A program made the translations under genes and the position numbers. Below are positions 1 to 6,411 of a stretch of DNA of 8,796 nucleotides, piece by piece. The number at the start of each line of letters is the position of its first letter. The stretch's first letter is position 1. Under the pieces are notes generated by a model that had not been told where the DNA came from, did no database searches, and saw only the letters and a program-made list of their open reading frames with translations. Source of the stretch: an uncultured Spartobacteria bacterium (lineage in GTDB: Bacteria > Verrucomicrobiota > Verrucomicrobiia > Chthoniobacterales > UBA6821); contig CAIKYN010000176.1 of NCBI GenBank assembly GCA_903831635.1, forward strand, positions 1 through 8,796. Direction: 5' to 3'.

Positions 1-540
1 GAGGGACAACTCAGTTCCTTCCTACTGAAGCCATTCGACTTCCTTGCCTACCGCTCCTGCATTTTTGTCGGATCGCGACTGCTCTACACGGCAGTGACAC
101 TTCTGCCCGTGGTGGCTGTCTTCTGGTGGTATCGTCAATACCTCCAGTGGCCCACACACTCCTCCACTTGGGGATTTTTTGCCGTGAGTCTCGTGATGGC
201 TGGTGCGATCCAGTTTCTGATCGCCTACACACTAGCGATGCTGGCCTTCTGGATTCTGGAAATCTCGACGGTTGTCTTCATCCTCTACTCTTTCGAGTAT
301 TTCCTGAGCGGCAAACTCTTTCCCCTCGACACGGTGCCCGGAGTTGCGGGAACGATCCTTCGCCTCCTCCCCTTTCCCTATGAACTCTACTTTCCCGTCG
401 CGGTGCTCATGGAAAAAATCCAAGGTCCCCAGCTCTGGCATGGCCTGATCATTCAGGCGACCTGGGTACTACTCTGTTACCTGCTGGCTAGAGTGCTCTG
501 GCGCTCGGGTGTGCGACGCTACGAGGGTGTGGGGATTTAA
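1..540 (+). CDS. ABC-2 type transporter permease, C-terminal part (5' truncated by window)
   Basis: The frame is open from base 1 to a TAA at 538-540, giving 179 residues with the true start outside the window. The visible part is very hydrophobic: about four to five membrane segments separated by short loops. It ends in a block rich in FPYELYFPV, followed by a last helix and a basic tail RSGVRRYEGVGI. That pattern (PFPYELYFPV, then a final helix and a WR-x-G-x-RRYE-x-VG end) is what I know from the DUF990/ABC2_membrane_6 permeases, usually about 260 residues. These pair with an ATP-binding subunit and often a second permease, so upstream partner genes are expected just outside the window. 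The substrate cannot be deduced. The stop codon lies inside the convergent L,D-transpeptidase gene, with 72 bp of antisense overlap. The family assignment is from memory of motifs, not from a search. Confidence 0.8.
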   Translation, partial: EGQLSSFLLKPFDFLAYRSCIFVGSRLLYTAVTLLPVVAVFWWYRQYLQWPTHSSTWGFFAVSLVMAGAIQFLIAYTLAMLAFWILEISTVVFILYSFEYFLSGKLFPLDTVPGVAGTILRLLPFPYELYFPVAVLMEKIQGPQLWHGLIIQATWVLLCYLLARVLWRSGVRRYEGVGI

Positions 541-1137
541 GAAATTCATCAGCGCCGACTCATGGGTGCTCGGCAGGTGGTCGGGAATGATACGAACGAT
601 GGCACCGGTGGAGACTCTGTCACAGAGTGCCGCCACATCAGCGGAACGCATCCGGACACAGCCAAAGCTCGCGGGGCGACCAAGGAGTCTTTCTTGGGGC
701 GTACCATGGATGTAGATGCCACGATTAAACGCGTTTCTGTTGCCGGACTCTTCCCCCTCGAGCCAGAGGATGCGGGTGACAATCGGATCACGACCGGGAG
801 CATTTGGCTTCAGGACTTCGCCGGTCGGCACCCGTGAGTGAAAGACCGTGCCCAAGGGTTTGCCCATGCCGATCTTCATCCGGACCAAGAATTTTCCAAG
901 TGGAGTGGCGTAGCTTCCAAAGCGGTCACCGATCCCAAAACGAGAGGTTGAGACCGGATAAATCGCCTCAGCCTTCCCATCGGTCTTCAGAAGCAACTGC
1001 TGATCCTTCACGCTCACGATGATCTCGTGATGTGTATCCCCGGAAGTGATGGGGAGCAGCGAGGCGGGCAATACCCCCTCAGCACGAAGGGTAGCTATTA
1101 GAGTAAGGAGCAGGAAGGGATAAGTAAAATACCTCAA
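469..1137 (-). CDS. YkuD-domain L,D-transpeptidase with Sec signal peptide
   Basis: 222 residues. The start is TTG: an in-frame TAA lies six codons upstream, and this start gives a good signal peptide (basic/aromatic N-terminus, hydrophobic core at residues 7-16, likely cleavage after LRA at 19), so I accept it despite a weak ribosome site. The YkuD catalytic domain runs from about residue 38 to 185. The catalytic signature is seen as IYIHGTPQE (H144) and SFGCVRMRSADV (nucleophile C160). Such enzymes act in the periplasm, forming 3-3 peptidoglycan cross-links or attaching proteins to peptidoglycan. The protein is a tandem paralogue of the upstream lipoprotein: a gap-free alignment of residues 34-182 gives about 103/149 identities (hand count). 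It has a C-terminal extension of about 35 residues that the paralogue lacks; its last 23 codons are antisense to the 3' end of the permease gene. It is probably the last gene of a hemB-ldt-ldt transcript, 52 bp after the previous gene. Confidence 0.85.
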   Translation of the reverse strand: MRYFTYPFLLLTLIATLRAEGVLPASLLPITSGDTHHEIIVSVKDQQLLLKTDGKAEAIYPVSTSRFGIGDRFGSYATPLGKFLVRMKIGMGKPLGTVFHSRVPTGEVLKPNAPGRDPIVTRILWLEGEESGNRNAFNRGIYIHGTPQERLLGRPASFGCVRMRSADVAALCDRVSTGAIVRIIPDHLPSTHESALMNFLNPHTLVASHTRAPEHSSQQVTE

Positions 1138-1189
1138 GCCGATAAGTTGGCCTTATAAGCACAACTCGTCAACCCACCCTCATGATTTT

Positions 1190-1750
1190 TTAAAGCCCGG
1201 TCTCCTTGAGATGTCCTTCGGACACCAGGACTTCGGCACCCGTACCGACCAATTCATAAAGTCTTTTTACATCAACGGATCGCATCCGAATGCATCCATA
1301 ACTGACCGGAGTTCCAAGGAGCGATTCCTGGGGCGTCCCATGGATATAGATACAGCGGCTGTAGGCATTCCGATTGTGCCCCTCGAGTCCATCCAGCCAG
1401 AGGATCCGGGTCACGATTGGATCACGTCCCGGGGCATCGGGGGGCAACACCTCACCAGTAGGCTTGCGTGAATGAAAAACAGCTCCGAGCGGAGCACCGG
1501 ATCCTATCTTCTTCCGGACACAAAGATGTCCGAGCGGCGTGGCATAGCTTCCGTCACGATCACCTGTTCCGTATTTCGAGGTCGAGACTTTGTAGATAGC
1601 CACAGGCTTCCCGTCGGTCAGTACGAGCATTTTCTGATCGGGAACACTCACAATGAGGCGGTGGCGGGTATCACCGGCGCATCCCGCGAGAAAAAGCAGC
1701 GCCACGCATAGGAGTACCCACACACCATAAGTCGCCGCTCGACGTATCAT
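1190..1750 (-). CDS. YkuD-domain L,D-transpeptidase lipoprotein
   Basis: 186 residues. The N-terminus is a lipoprotein signal: MIRR, a hydrophobic stretch (residues 9-22), then lipobox LAGC with Cys24 as the predicted lipidated residue. There is no Asp at +2, so outer-membrane sorting by the Lol rule is possible. The YkuD domain follows almost at once (about residues 30-178), with catalytic IYIHGTPQE (H137) and SYGCIRMRSVDV (C153). The expected role is periplasmic peptidoglycan cross-linking or protein anchoring. The start ATG (1748-1750) overlaps the hemB TGA as ATGA, implying translational coupling. The next Ldt gene begins 52 bp downstream and is about 69% identical in the shared domain, so the two arose by tandem duplication. 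The anchors differ: lipid-anchored here, cleaved Sec signal in the neighbour. That suggests different envelope locations, which is inference. Confidence 0.87.
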   Translation of the reverse strand: MIRRAATYGVWVLLCVALLFLAGCAGDTRHRLIVSVPDQKMLVLTDGKPVAIYKVSTSKYGTGDRDGSYATPLGHLCVRKKIGSGAPLGAVFHSRKPTGEVLPPDAPGRDPIVTRILWLDGLEGHNRNAYSRCIYIHGTPQESLLGTPVSYGCIRMRSVDVKRLYELVGTGAEVLVSEGHLKETGL

Positions 1751-2763
1751 TTCAGCGACGCCGCCACCTCCGCGGCAAAATAGGTAAGGATCATATCGGC
1801 GCCGGCACGTTTGATTGCGAGGAGAGATTCATCCCGCGTTGCCTCGTAATCGAGCCACCCGAGACGCGCGGCGGCATGGATCTGAGCATATTCCCCCGAA
1901 ACTTGGTAGGCTGCCACTGGAAGGAGGGTATGCCCCCGAACAGCCTGGATGATATCGAGGTAAGGACCAGCAGGCTTGACCATGACCATGTCGGCCCCCT
2001 CCTCCTCATCGAGTTGAACCTCATGCAAGGCCTCGCGCACATTACCCGGATCCATTTGGTATCCGCGTTTGTCGAGTTTTTGAGGTTTGCCTGACTGTCC
2101 GGTGCCGCTCTTCACGGCATAACGGAAGGGACCGTAGTAGGCAGAGGCGTATTTCGCCGCGTAGGCCAGAATTCCGATCCTGTGAAATCCAGCAGCATCA
2201 AGCGCCAAACGGATCGCCTTCACCCGTCCATCCATCATATCAGAGGGAGCCACGATATCGGCTCCAGCCTCAGCCTGGGCAACGGCCAACTTCTTGAGAG
2301 ACTCCACCGTGGAATCGTTCTCCACCTCACCGCGCTCATCGAGCAAACCGTCATGGCCATGGCTCGTGTAGGGATCCAGAGCAACATCAGTGATCACGGC
2401 CAGATCGGGAGAGGCCGACTTCACGGCACGGATGGCGGCAAAGAGAATGTTTTCCAAGGAATGGGCATGGGAGCCCTCTGGATCTTTCTTTGAGGAATCA
2501 ATGCAGGGGAACAGAGCGATGGCTTTGATACCGTCACGCTCCAGCCTCTGACATTCTTCTGTAAGGGTGGCCACGGTATGGCGCACGACCCCGGGCATCG
2601 ACTCCACAGGTTCGGGTGTGCCGTCACCTGCACGAACAAAGAGAGGTTGAATCAGATCCTCAGCACGAAGAGCAGTCTCCCGAACAAGCGAACGGACAGC
2701 GGGAGTGGCGCGGTTACGCCGCATCCTGCGAAGAAGATCCTGTCCTGTTCGATCTGTATTCAT
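1747..2763 (-). CDS. hemB: Porphobilinogen synthase (delta-aminolevulinic acid dehydratase)
   Basis: 338 residues, the normal length for HemB, and complete. It condenses two 5-aminolevulinate molecules to porphobilinogen, the second common step of haem and other tetrapyrrole synthesis, in the cytosol as a homo-octamer. Diagnostic motifs are seen. ITDVALDPYTSHGHDG (residues 124-139) has aspartate and alanine where zinc enzymes carry three cysteines, so this is the zinc-independent (Mg2+-type) class known from Pseudomonas. The two Schiff-base lysines are K204 (in YAAKYASAYYGPFR) and K263 (in MVMVKPAGPYLD). The N-terminal arm (RRMRRN...VRSLVRET) and LIQPLFVRAG also fit. The ATG at 2761-2763 is preceded by AAGGA about 10 nt and GAGG 3 nt upstream. 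It is the first gene of an apparent minus-strand cluster with two L,D-transpeptidases, sharing the ATGA overlap with the first. That pairing has no obvious functional logic. Confidence 0.97.
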   Translation of the reverse strand: MNTDRTGQDLLRRMRRNRATPAVRSLVRETALRAEDLIQPLFVRAGDGTPEPVESMPGVVRHTVATLTEECQRLERDGIKAIALFPCIDSSKKDPEGSHAHSLENILFAAIRAVKSASPDLAVITDVALDPYTSHGHDGLLDERGEVENDSTVESLKKLAVAQAEAGADIVAPSDMMDGRVKAIRLALDAAGFHRIGILAYAAKYASAYYGPFRYAVKSGTGQSGKPQKLDKRGYQMDPGNVREALHEVQLDEEEGADMVMVKPAGPYLDIIQAVRGHTLLPVAAYQVSGEYAQIHAAARLGWLDYEATRDESLLAIKRAGADMILTYFAAEVAASLK

Positions 2764-2913
2764 ACCCTCATCTTCCTTGATGAAGAGCCCGAGTCAAGGA
2801 AGTGGCGACCCTAGAATGTTCATGAGAGGGATTGACGATGACTCATCTCGGATTCATCGCTCTACGGGTCACGCCTTCGCGTGATCAGACTCGGTCACGC
2901 CCATGATCTCGGC

Positions 2914-2976
2914 TCAAACCCTACGGGTTCTCATGTCCTGCGGACTCGCCAACAAAGTTGGCGACCCTAACGGGAT
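2914..2976. repeat. 63-bp direct repeat, copy A (with 18 bp of tRNA-Glu 3' tail)
   Basis: It is identical over all 63 bases to 3047-3109, offset by 133 bp. It begins TCAAACCCTACGGG and ends GACCCTAACGGGAT. Its last 18 bases (2959-2976) equal the first 18 + strand bases of the tRNA-Glu gene at 7015, that is CCA, the discriminator, the acceptor 3' strand and part of the T arm. A perfect hairpin CGCCAAC-AAA-GTTGGCG (2947-2963) overlaps the CCA. Just past the repeat the match to tRNA stops (GATCC instead of TCGAA). Confidence 0.9.
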
Positions 2977-3046
2977 GATCCTACCTGCGGTAGGCTCTGC
3001 AGATTCCCTGCGGATAAAAGAAAAGCCACTGATCGCGGCGTGGCAG

Positions 3047-3109
3047 TCAAACCCTACGGGTTCTCATGTCCTGCGGACTCGCCAACAAAGTTGGCGACCC
3101 TAACGGGAT
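3047..3109. repeat. 63-bp direct repeat, copy B (runs into the longer tRNA-Glu tail)
   Basis: Exact second copy of 2914-2976, including the CGCCAAC-AAA-GTTGGCG hairpin (3080-3096) that overlaps the tRNA-type CCA. Beyond the 63 bp this copy continues to match the tRNA-Glu gene for seven more bases. It therefore looks like the copy tied to the island boundary, and copy A like a duplicated or earlier junction. Confidence 0.9.
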
Positions 3110-3116
3110 TCGAACC
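3092..3116 (-). repeat. attL-like tRNA-Glu 3' fragment (25 bp)
   Basis: Starts TGGCGACCCTAACGGG and ends CGAACC. It is identical to 7015-7039, covering the complement of CCA, the discriminator G, the 3' acceptor strand, the 3' T stem, the T loop and the start of the 5' T stem of tRNA-Glu. The similarity then weakens: next comes a GCTCCC-AATC-GGGAGC stem where the real gene has the anticodon arm CTCCC-GTGAAAG-GGGAG. It is either an attachment-site half or the tail of a degenerate tRNA pseudogene. Confidence 0.7.
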
Positions 3117-3117
3117 G

Positions 3118-3141
3118 GTTGCTCCCAATCGGGAGCACCAG
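3118..3141 (+). repeat. 24-bp inverted repeat, left arm
   Basis: Begins GTTGCTCCC, has loop AATC, and ends GGGAGCACCAG. It is the exact reverse complement of 6762-6785, 3.6 kb away. Each arm is itself a 7-bp hairpin (TGCTCCC/GGGAGCA, loop AATC or GATT); the asymmetric loop and flanks fix the inverted orientation. This arm starts one base after the tRNA tail. The left arm is not followed by a T run, so unlike the right arm it does not look like a terminator. Confidence 0.85.
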
Positions 3142-3193
3142 AGCGAACAAAGTGCTGTAAAATCCGGTGGGGGGGCTTTTTCTCTTATACCCT

Positions 3194-3508
3194 TCACCTC
3201 AGGATTTCTGCACGAGTAGCCCTGCGATTCGCTCCTATTGCCTCAAGAAGCTCGTTCCGGCGAAACAAACGATGCTTCCCAAGTTTGTAGCTTGGAAGCA
3301 GTCCCATCTGGACGTATTGCTGCATTGATCGCTCAGAGATGCCAAGCCATTGTGCTGCCATCTTGGAGTTGATGAATTCGGAGTGATTCTGTGTTTTCGG
3401 TAGATCCTGTTTAGTCAGGCAAACCGTGATGAGACGGCAGATCGCTTCTGCTAGTTCTTGGGAGTATAGAAGCACTTCGGGGTTCATGTTCGGTGGGGTT
3501 GTGTTCAT
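3194..3508 (-). CDS. Small excisionase/MerR-like helix-turn-helix protein
   Basis: 104 residues. The ATG at 3506-3508 has a good upstream AAGGGTGAG (about 3-5 nt spacing). Residues 46-92 form a typical winged-helix DNA-binding domain of the HTH_17/excisionase type: INSKMAAQWLGISERSMQQY, then GLLPSYKLGKHRLFRRNEL, with the K-x-G-KHR-x-FRR wing. The N-terminal 40 residues are unassigned, and the C-terminus is basic (RRATRAEILR). Such proteins act as recombination directionality factors of integrated elements or as small regulators. Its position at the tRNA-tail end of the island favours an excisionase-like or island-regulatory role (inference). It is transcribed away from abiE, sharing a 201-bp divergent promoter region. 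Its leader and first codons (T-run, AAGG(G)TG, ATGAACACA) resemble those of the small gene at 6412-6732. Confidence 0.75.
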   Translation of the reverse strand: MNTTPPNMNPEVLLYSQELAEAICRLITVCLTKQDLPKTQNHSEFINSKMAAQWLGISERSMQQYVQMGLLPSYKLGKHRLFRRNELLEAIGANRRATRAEILR

Positions 3509-3709
3509 GTCTCACCCTTAACCCCGCGAAGAAAAAATAACGGCATTTTTGGGTTCGGAGGTAATTTTAGAGCATTGGACACGTTTCTTGGTTTATTCAA
3601 CCCCTGGCTGTTTATTCCCGTGTCCCAAAATGAAATGATAATTCATCAAATGTGTCTGGGATAAACCTTTTTGGCTGGATTGTTTATTTTGCAATAGTAA
3701 AAGTGAAGT
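3509..3709. promoter_or_regulatory. Divergent promoter region with repeated GTTTATT motifs (candidate AbiEi operators)
   Basis: This AT-rich spacer lies between the HTH gene (minus) and abiEi (plus). GTTTATTC occurs at 3591-3598 and 3610-3617, GTTTATTT at 3682-3689, and the inverted form GGGATAAAC at 3658-3666. GGACACG (3577-3583) and CGTGTCC (3619-3625) form a 7-bp inverted repeat. The 3610 block (GTTTATTCCCGTGTC) and the reverse complement of the 3652-3666 block (GTTTATCCCAGACAC) look like diverged inverted copies. Known AbiEi antitoxins autorepress by binding inverted repeats in the abiE promoter, so these are natural candidates. No convincing -10/-35 pair can be chosen by eye. Confidence 0.45.
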
Positions 3710-4456
3710 ATGGCTTCATCTAAACGTCTTGGGATAATCAAAAGCGTGATTGCTACCTTTTCGAAGGGGAGGCCGCTCAGTTCCCTGGAACTTCGCTGTG
3801 CCGGAGTCTCCAGGGAGTTGGCTTATTATTACGTTAAGTCAGGGTGGTTGAAGCGGTTGGAGAGAGGGGCATTTGCTTTAGAGGGAGGGGAGTTAAGCCA
3901 AGATGGTTGTCTGGAGTTTTTGAATACTCGCTTTTCTGGTCTCCATATTGGCGGGAAAACAGCCCTTTCGTGGCGTGGGTTGATTCACAATGTTCCATTT
4001 CAGGAGACGCTCTGCCTGTGGGGACCCAAGGGGGTCAGGATACCTGTGTGGTTTCGAGACAGGTTTCCATGCCGTTATACAAGTCGTCAGCTTTTTGAGC
4101 AGCCGATTATGCAAACGACTGCCATAAGCATCCTCCCAGACAAGCATGGAAAAGTTCCCGTGTCAGAACCGGAAAGGGCCTTGCTGGAGTTGCTCAGCGA
4201 GGTAGGGACTCACCAGGAAGTGGGAGAGGCTCGCAATATCATGGAGTTGCTCGGTTCTATTCGCCCGGAATGCCTCACTCCGTTGCTGATCCATTGCCGC
4301 CAAACTAAAGCGTCACGACTCTGCGTCCAATGGGCTGAGGAATTGGGTCTTCCTTGGGCTACACAAGCCGCTGAAGCAATCAAGGGGGTAACCGGAGGAG
4401 CCCGGTGGGTCAGGAAGCTTGCCAGCGGGCATACACTGATTCTCAAAGGATCATGA
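3710..4456 (+). CDS. abiEi: AbiEi-family type IV antitoxin / transcriptional regulator
   Basis: 248 residues. An in-frame TGA lies two codons before the ATG, so this is the first possible start; the ribosome site is weak (AAGTGAAG). Residues 8-58 look like the AbiEi winged helix-turn-helix (RPLSSLELRCAGVSRELAYY, then LKRLERGAFAL). A central core follows with HIGGKTALSW (79-88) and the family hallmark VSEPERALLELL (151-162). The C-terminal part is helical, ending in ARWVRKLASGHTLIL. In studied systems the N-terminal domain represses the operon and the C-terminal domain neutralises the AbiEii toxin without stable complex formation (type IV TA). The stop overlaps the abiEii start as ATGA, so antitoxin and toxin translation are coupled. 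Candidate operators lie directly upstream. Confidence 0.9.
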   Translation: MASSKRLGIIKSVIATFSKGRPLSSLELRCAGVSRELAYYYVKSGWLKRLERGAFALEGGELSQDGCLEFLNTRFSGLHIGGKTALSWRGLIHNVPFQETLCLWGPKGVRIPVWFRDRFPCRYTSRQLFEQPIMQTTAISILPDKHGKVPVSEPERALLELLSEVGTHQEVGEARNIMELLGSIRPECLTPLLIHCRQTKASRLCVQWAEELGLPWATQAAEAIKGVTGGARWVRKLASGHTLILKGS

Positions 4457-5373
4457 ATAGTCGCTATCTCGATACCGTCAGGCTGCTGTTGGAAGTGGCG
4501 CCCGAGGTCTTTTCCCAAAGCGAGTTTGCGATGAAGGGAGGAACTGCCATTAGTTTCTTCTGTGGCAACATGCCCCGGCTCTCGGTGGACATTGATGTGG
4601 TTTTCACCGATCACACAATCTCTCGGGATGCAGCCCTTACAGCCATTTCATCCAAACTCAAAGCAATCCAGGATCGTCTTGCGAAGAGGGCGATCATCGC
4701 TGAGTTCCGGCCTCTTCCGTCAGGGGAGGAGATCAAATTATTTCTGAGAAGGGGTGATATGATGGTGAAGGTTGAAGTCAATCAAGTGTTCCGAGGGACG
4801 GTGCTTCCGGTTGTCCTGTCGAGATTGGCAGAGGAGGCCAGGTCCCTTTTCACCCTCGATCTTCAGCTTCCGACGTTGGATCGCTCGGAGCTATTTGGAA
4901 GCAAGTTGGTTGCCGCAATGGACCGGCAGCACCCTAGGGATTTGTTTGATGTGGCGAAGTTGTACGAGCAGGGAGGACTGACCCCAGAAATCATCGAGTG
5001 CTTTGTCTGCTACTTGGCGGGCCACAATCGAACATTTCACGAGGTTCTCTCACCAAATAATCAGGATCTCCTCCGTCCTTACGAGAATGAATTCGTTGGA
5101 ATGACACGGGAGCAGGTTTCACTCCATCACCTGGAGGCTATCCGCGAGAAACTGAAGAAGGATTTGTTGGAGGGGTTGGAGCCCCGTCACCGGGAGTTTC
5201 TTCTAGGATTAGTCCAATGCAATCCCGATTGGAGTCTGATGAGATGCGGGCATCTAGCACAACTTCCCGCGATCCGTTGGAAACTCCAGAATCTTGAGAA
5301 GCTACGTGACAAAAACAGGAAAAGATTCGACCTGCAGTATCAGGAGTTGGCTTCTGTAGTGGCCAGCAAATGA
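4453..5373 (+). CDS. abiEii: AbiEii/AbiGii-family nucleotidyltransferase toxin
   Basis: 306 residues from ATG 4453-4455, which overlaps the abiEi TGA and is preceded by AAAGGA; an ATG 16 codons further upstream lies inside abiEi and is less likely. DUF1814/AbiEii motifs are all visible: KGGTAISFF (28-36) with RLSVDIDVVF (42-51), where D46 and D48 would bind the metal; VKVEVN (105-110); and SKLVAAMDRQHPRDLFDVAKL (150-170) with K151, R158, R162 and D163. The domain is a nucleotidyltransferase fold; S. agalactiae AbiEii binds GTP, and the related mycobacterial MenT toxins modify tRNA acceptor ends. It is a bacteriostatic toxin giving abortive infection against phage and/or element stabilisation. 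The active site looks intact, and the C-terminal half is a helical domain of usual size. The target in this organism is unknown. Confidence 0.92.
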   Translation: MNSRYLDTVRLLLEVAPEVFSQSEFAMKGGTAISFFCGNMPRLSVDIDVVFTDHTISRDAALTAISSKLKAIQDRLAKRAIIAEFRPLPSGEEIKLFLRRGDMMVKVEVNQVFRGTVLPVVLSRLAEEARSLFTLDLQLPTLDRSELFGSKLVAAMDRQHPRDLFDVAKLYEQGGLTPEIIECFVCYLAGHNRTFHEVLSPNNQDLLRPYENEFVGMTREQVSLHHLEAIREKLKKDLLEGLEPRHREFLLGLVQCNPDWSLMRCGHLAQLPAIRWKLQNLEKLRDKNRKRFDLQYQELASVVASK

Positions 5374-5467
5374 CCATCGAAGTGAGATGCTGACCCTGGC
5401 ACTCCAAATCCTGTAGGTGAATGTAACTAAAAGCCTGGTCGATGGGCTGCCTGATAAGGGGTAAGAT
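5374..5467. other. Convergent spacer with a long-range 7-bp inverted repeat
   Basis: The 94-bp gap separates the convergent abiEii and metallophosphoesterase genes. CCATCGA (5374-5380) directly after the abiEii stop is matched by TCGATGG (5439-5445), enclosing 58 bases. There is no U-rich run, so a classical terminator is not supported on either strand. It may be a weak bidirectional transcription end or chance. Confidence 0.3.
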
Positions 5468-6334
5468 TTATATCCAGCGGATTTCCCTAGTCTCCAAATC
5501 ATAGATGACGGCTCGAAAGATCCCGTAATCAGCACCGACATTTAGGGAGGGGATGCCATGGAATCGCTGTTCTTTGACTCGGTAATGGGTGTGGCCACAC
5601 ATCAGAAACTCCACGTTGGCGGAGCGTTTCTCTATTTCCTTTCCCACCAGAGAATTACCGGAGTAACCAGTGAAAAGATCTCTGTAAGAACCTGATTGGG
5701 GATGACCGTTGAGTTGAGGCCATGGGCAGGTGTGGAGAGCCATCAGAATACGCTTTCTTGCATCAATGGCCTGATCGAGTCGCCCTGCAATTCCATCGGC
5801 CTGAGCGCGTGCATTGACCTCCAAAAATTCTGCACATCCAGGAATGAACCTAAAATCATTCCAACCCTTCCCGGCCAGATAGTCCTCCCTTGTGACCGGT
5901 TTTCCATGAAGGTGTAGGCTCGGCCAAGCTAGCCCCAGATCGAAATGACCATACCCGCCAACAATGGCGGTTTCTCCCCAGTCGGCGTTTTCAAGATCCA
6001 AGAGGGTGATCTCGTTTTCCCTGCACGGGGATTCCCAGAATGCCGAGATTGTGTTTTCGAGAAGATGAAAATCTTTCCCCGAAATGTTGCCCGTCCAGAA
6101 ATCATGATTTCCGAGGGCCACGGCTAAGGGACGATCACCGACTGCCTTGCGGATCAGGGCAATATGTTCCGAGGCTTTTGATGGGGTCGAAAGATCCCCT
6201 GCCACTACGACCGCATCAGGATTGTCTCGTATTACAGCCTCCGCAAACAGATCAAGGACACGCCGGCCATCAATCGATCGTGCATCGATGTTCAAATGCA
6301 GGTCTGCTGTAAAGAGGATCTTCGAAACGTTCAT
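5468..6334 (-). CDS. Calcineurin-like metallophosphoesterase
   Basis: 288 residues, complete, ATG at 6332-6334 with no strong ribosome site. All metal-site motifs of the Metallophos family are seen in order: TADLHL (D11, H13), VAGDLS (D47), LGNHDFW (N76, H77), ALHTCP (H201) and CGHTHYR (H248, H250). It ends with a normal C-terminal strand region (GIPSLNVGADYGIFRAVIYDL). There is no signal peptide, so it is a cytosolic phosphoesterase with an expected di-metal centre; the substrate (nucleotide, nucleic acid, protein or lipid) cannot be told. It is convergent to abiE and lies 77 bp downstream of a small unknown gene on the same strand, probably co-transcribed. Phosphoesterases of this fold do occur in defence loci, but no specific system is recognised here. 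It could equally be a general-purpose cargo enzyme. Confidence 0.88.
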   Translation of the reverse strand: MNVSKILFTADLHLNIDARSIDGRRVLDLFAEAVIRDNPDAVVVAGDLSTPSKASEHIALIRKAVGDRPLAVALGNHDFWTGNISGKDFHLLENTISAFWESPCRENEITLLDLENADWGETAIVGGYGHFDLGLAWPSLHLHGKPVTREDYLAGKGWNDFRFIPGCAEFLEVNARAQADGIAGRLDQAIDARKRILMALHTCPWPQLNGHPQSGSYRDLFTGYSGNSLVGKEIEKRSANVEFLMCGHTHYRVKEQRFHGIPSLNVGADYGIFRAVIYDLETREIRWI

Positions 6335-6411
6335 GGTATCTGAATGACGAGAGCTATTTTCAGTGACGAGTCCACCAAAGATACAGGTGATTCAATCGGA
6401 TGAATGGTGGA

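Larger units (their letters stand above)
2764..3193. other. Gene-free, repeat- and hairpin-rich boundary region
   Basis: About 430 bp between hemB and the small HTH gene. I see no convincing coding region: a short + strand frame here simply reads through the repeats twice. The stretch holds a perfect hairpin TCACGC-CTTC-GCGTGA (2869-2884), two copies of a 63-bp direct repeat, a small CCTAC/GTAGG hairpin (2981-2995) between them, the tRNA-Glu 3' tail, and one arm of a 24-bp inverted repeat. Short words such as CTACGGGT and CTGCGG recur throughout. The hemB promoter should lie at its left edge, but I cannot identify it. The right end (3166-3187) has a G7 run, then a T-rich stretch with no clear stem. 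Confidence 0.7.

Noticed and set aside
649..706. Unusual active site SFGC/SYGC without the second histidine in the YkuD motif
   Set aside because: Variation at this position occurs in many active YkuD enzymes (for example SSGC in E. coli proteins as I recall), and the catalytic Cys and the first His are present.
2903..3103. 66-codon frame across the 63-bp repeats, and the repeats as a CRISPR array
   Set aside because: The frame translates the same repeat twice and has no domain. There are only two repeat copies with one 70-bp gap, and they contain tRNA sequence, so it is not CRISPR.
3092..3160. A second functional tRNA gene
   Set aside because: Only the T arm and 3' acceptor strand match; there is no matching 5' acceptor strand or D arm, and the anticodon-arm-like stem has a 4-base loop.
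4405..4452. Upstream start for AbiEii
   Set aside because: It lies inside abiEi without a ribosome site; the ATGA overlap at 4453 is the normal arrangement for this pair.
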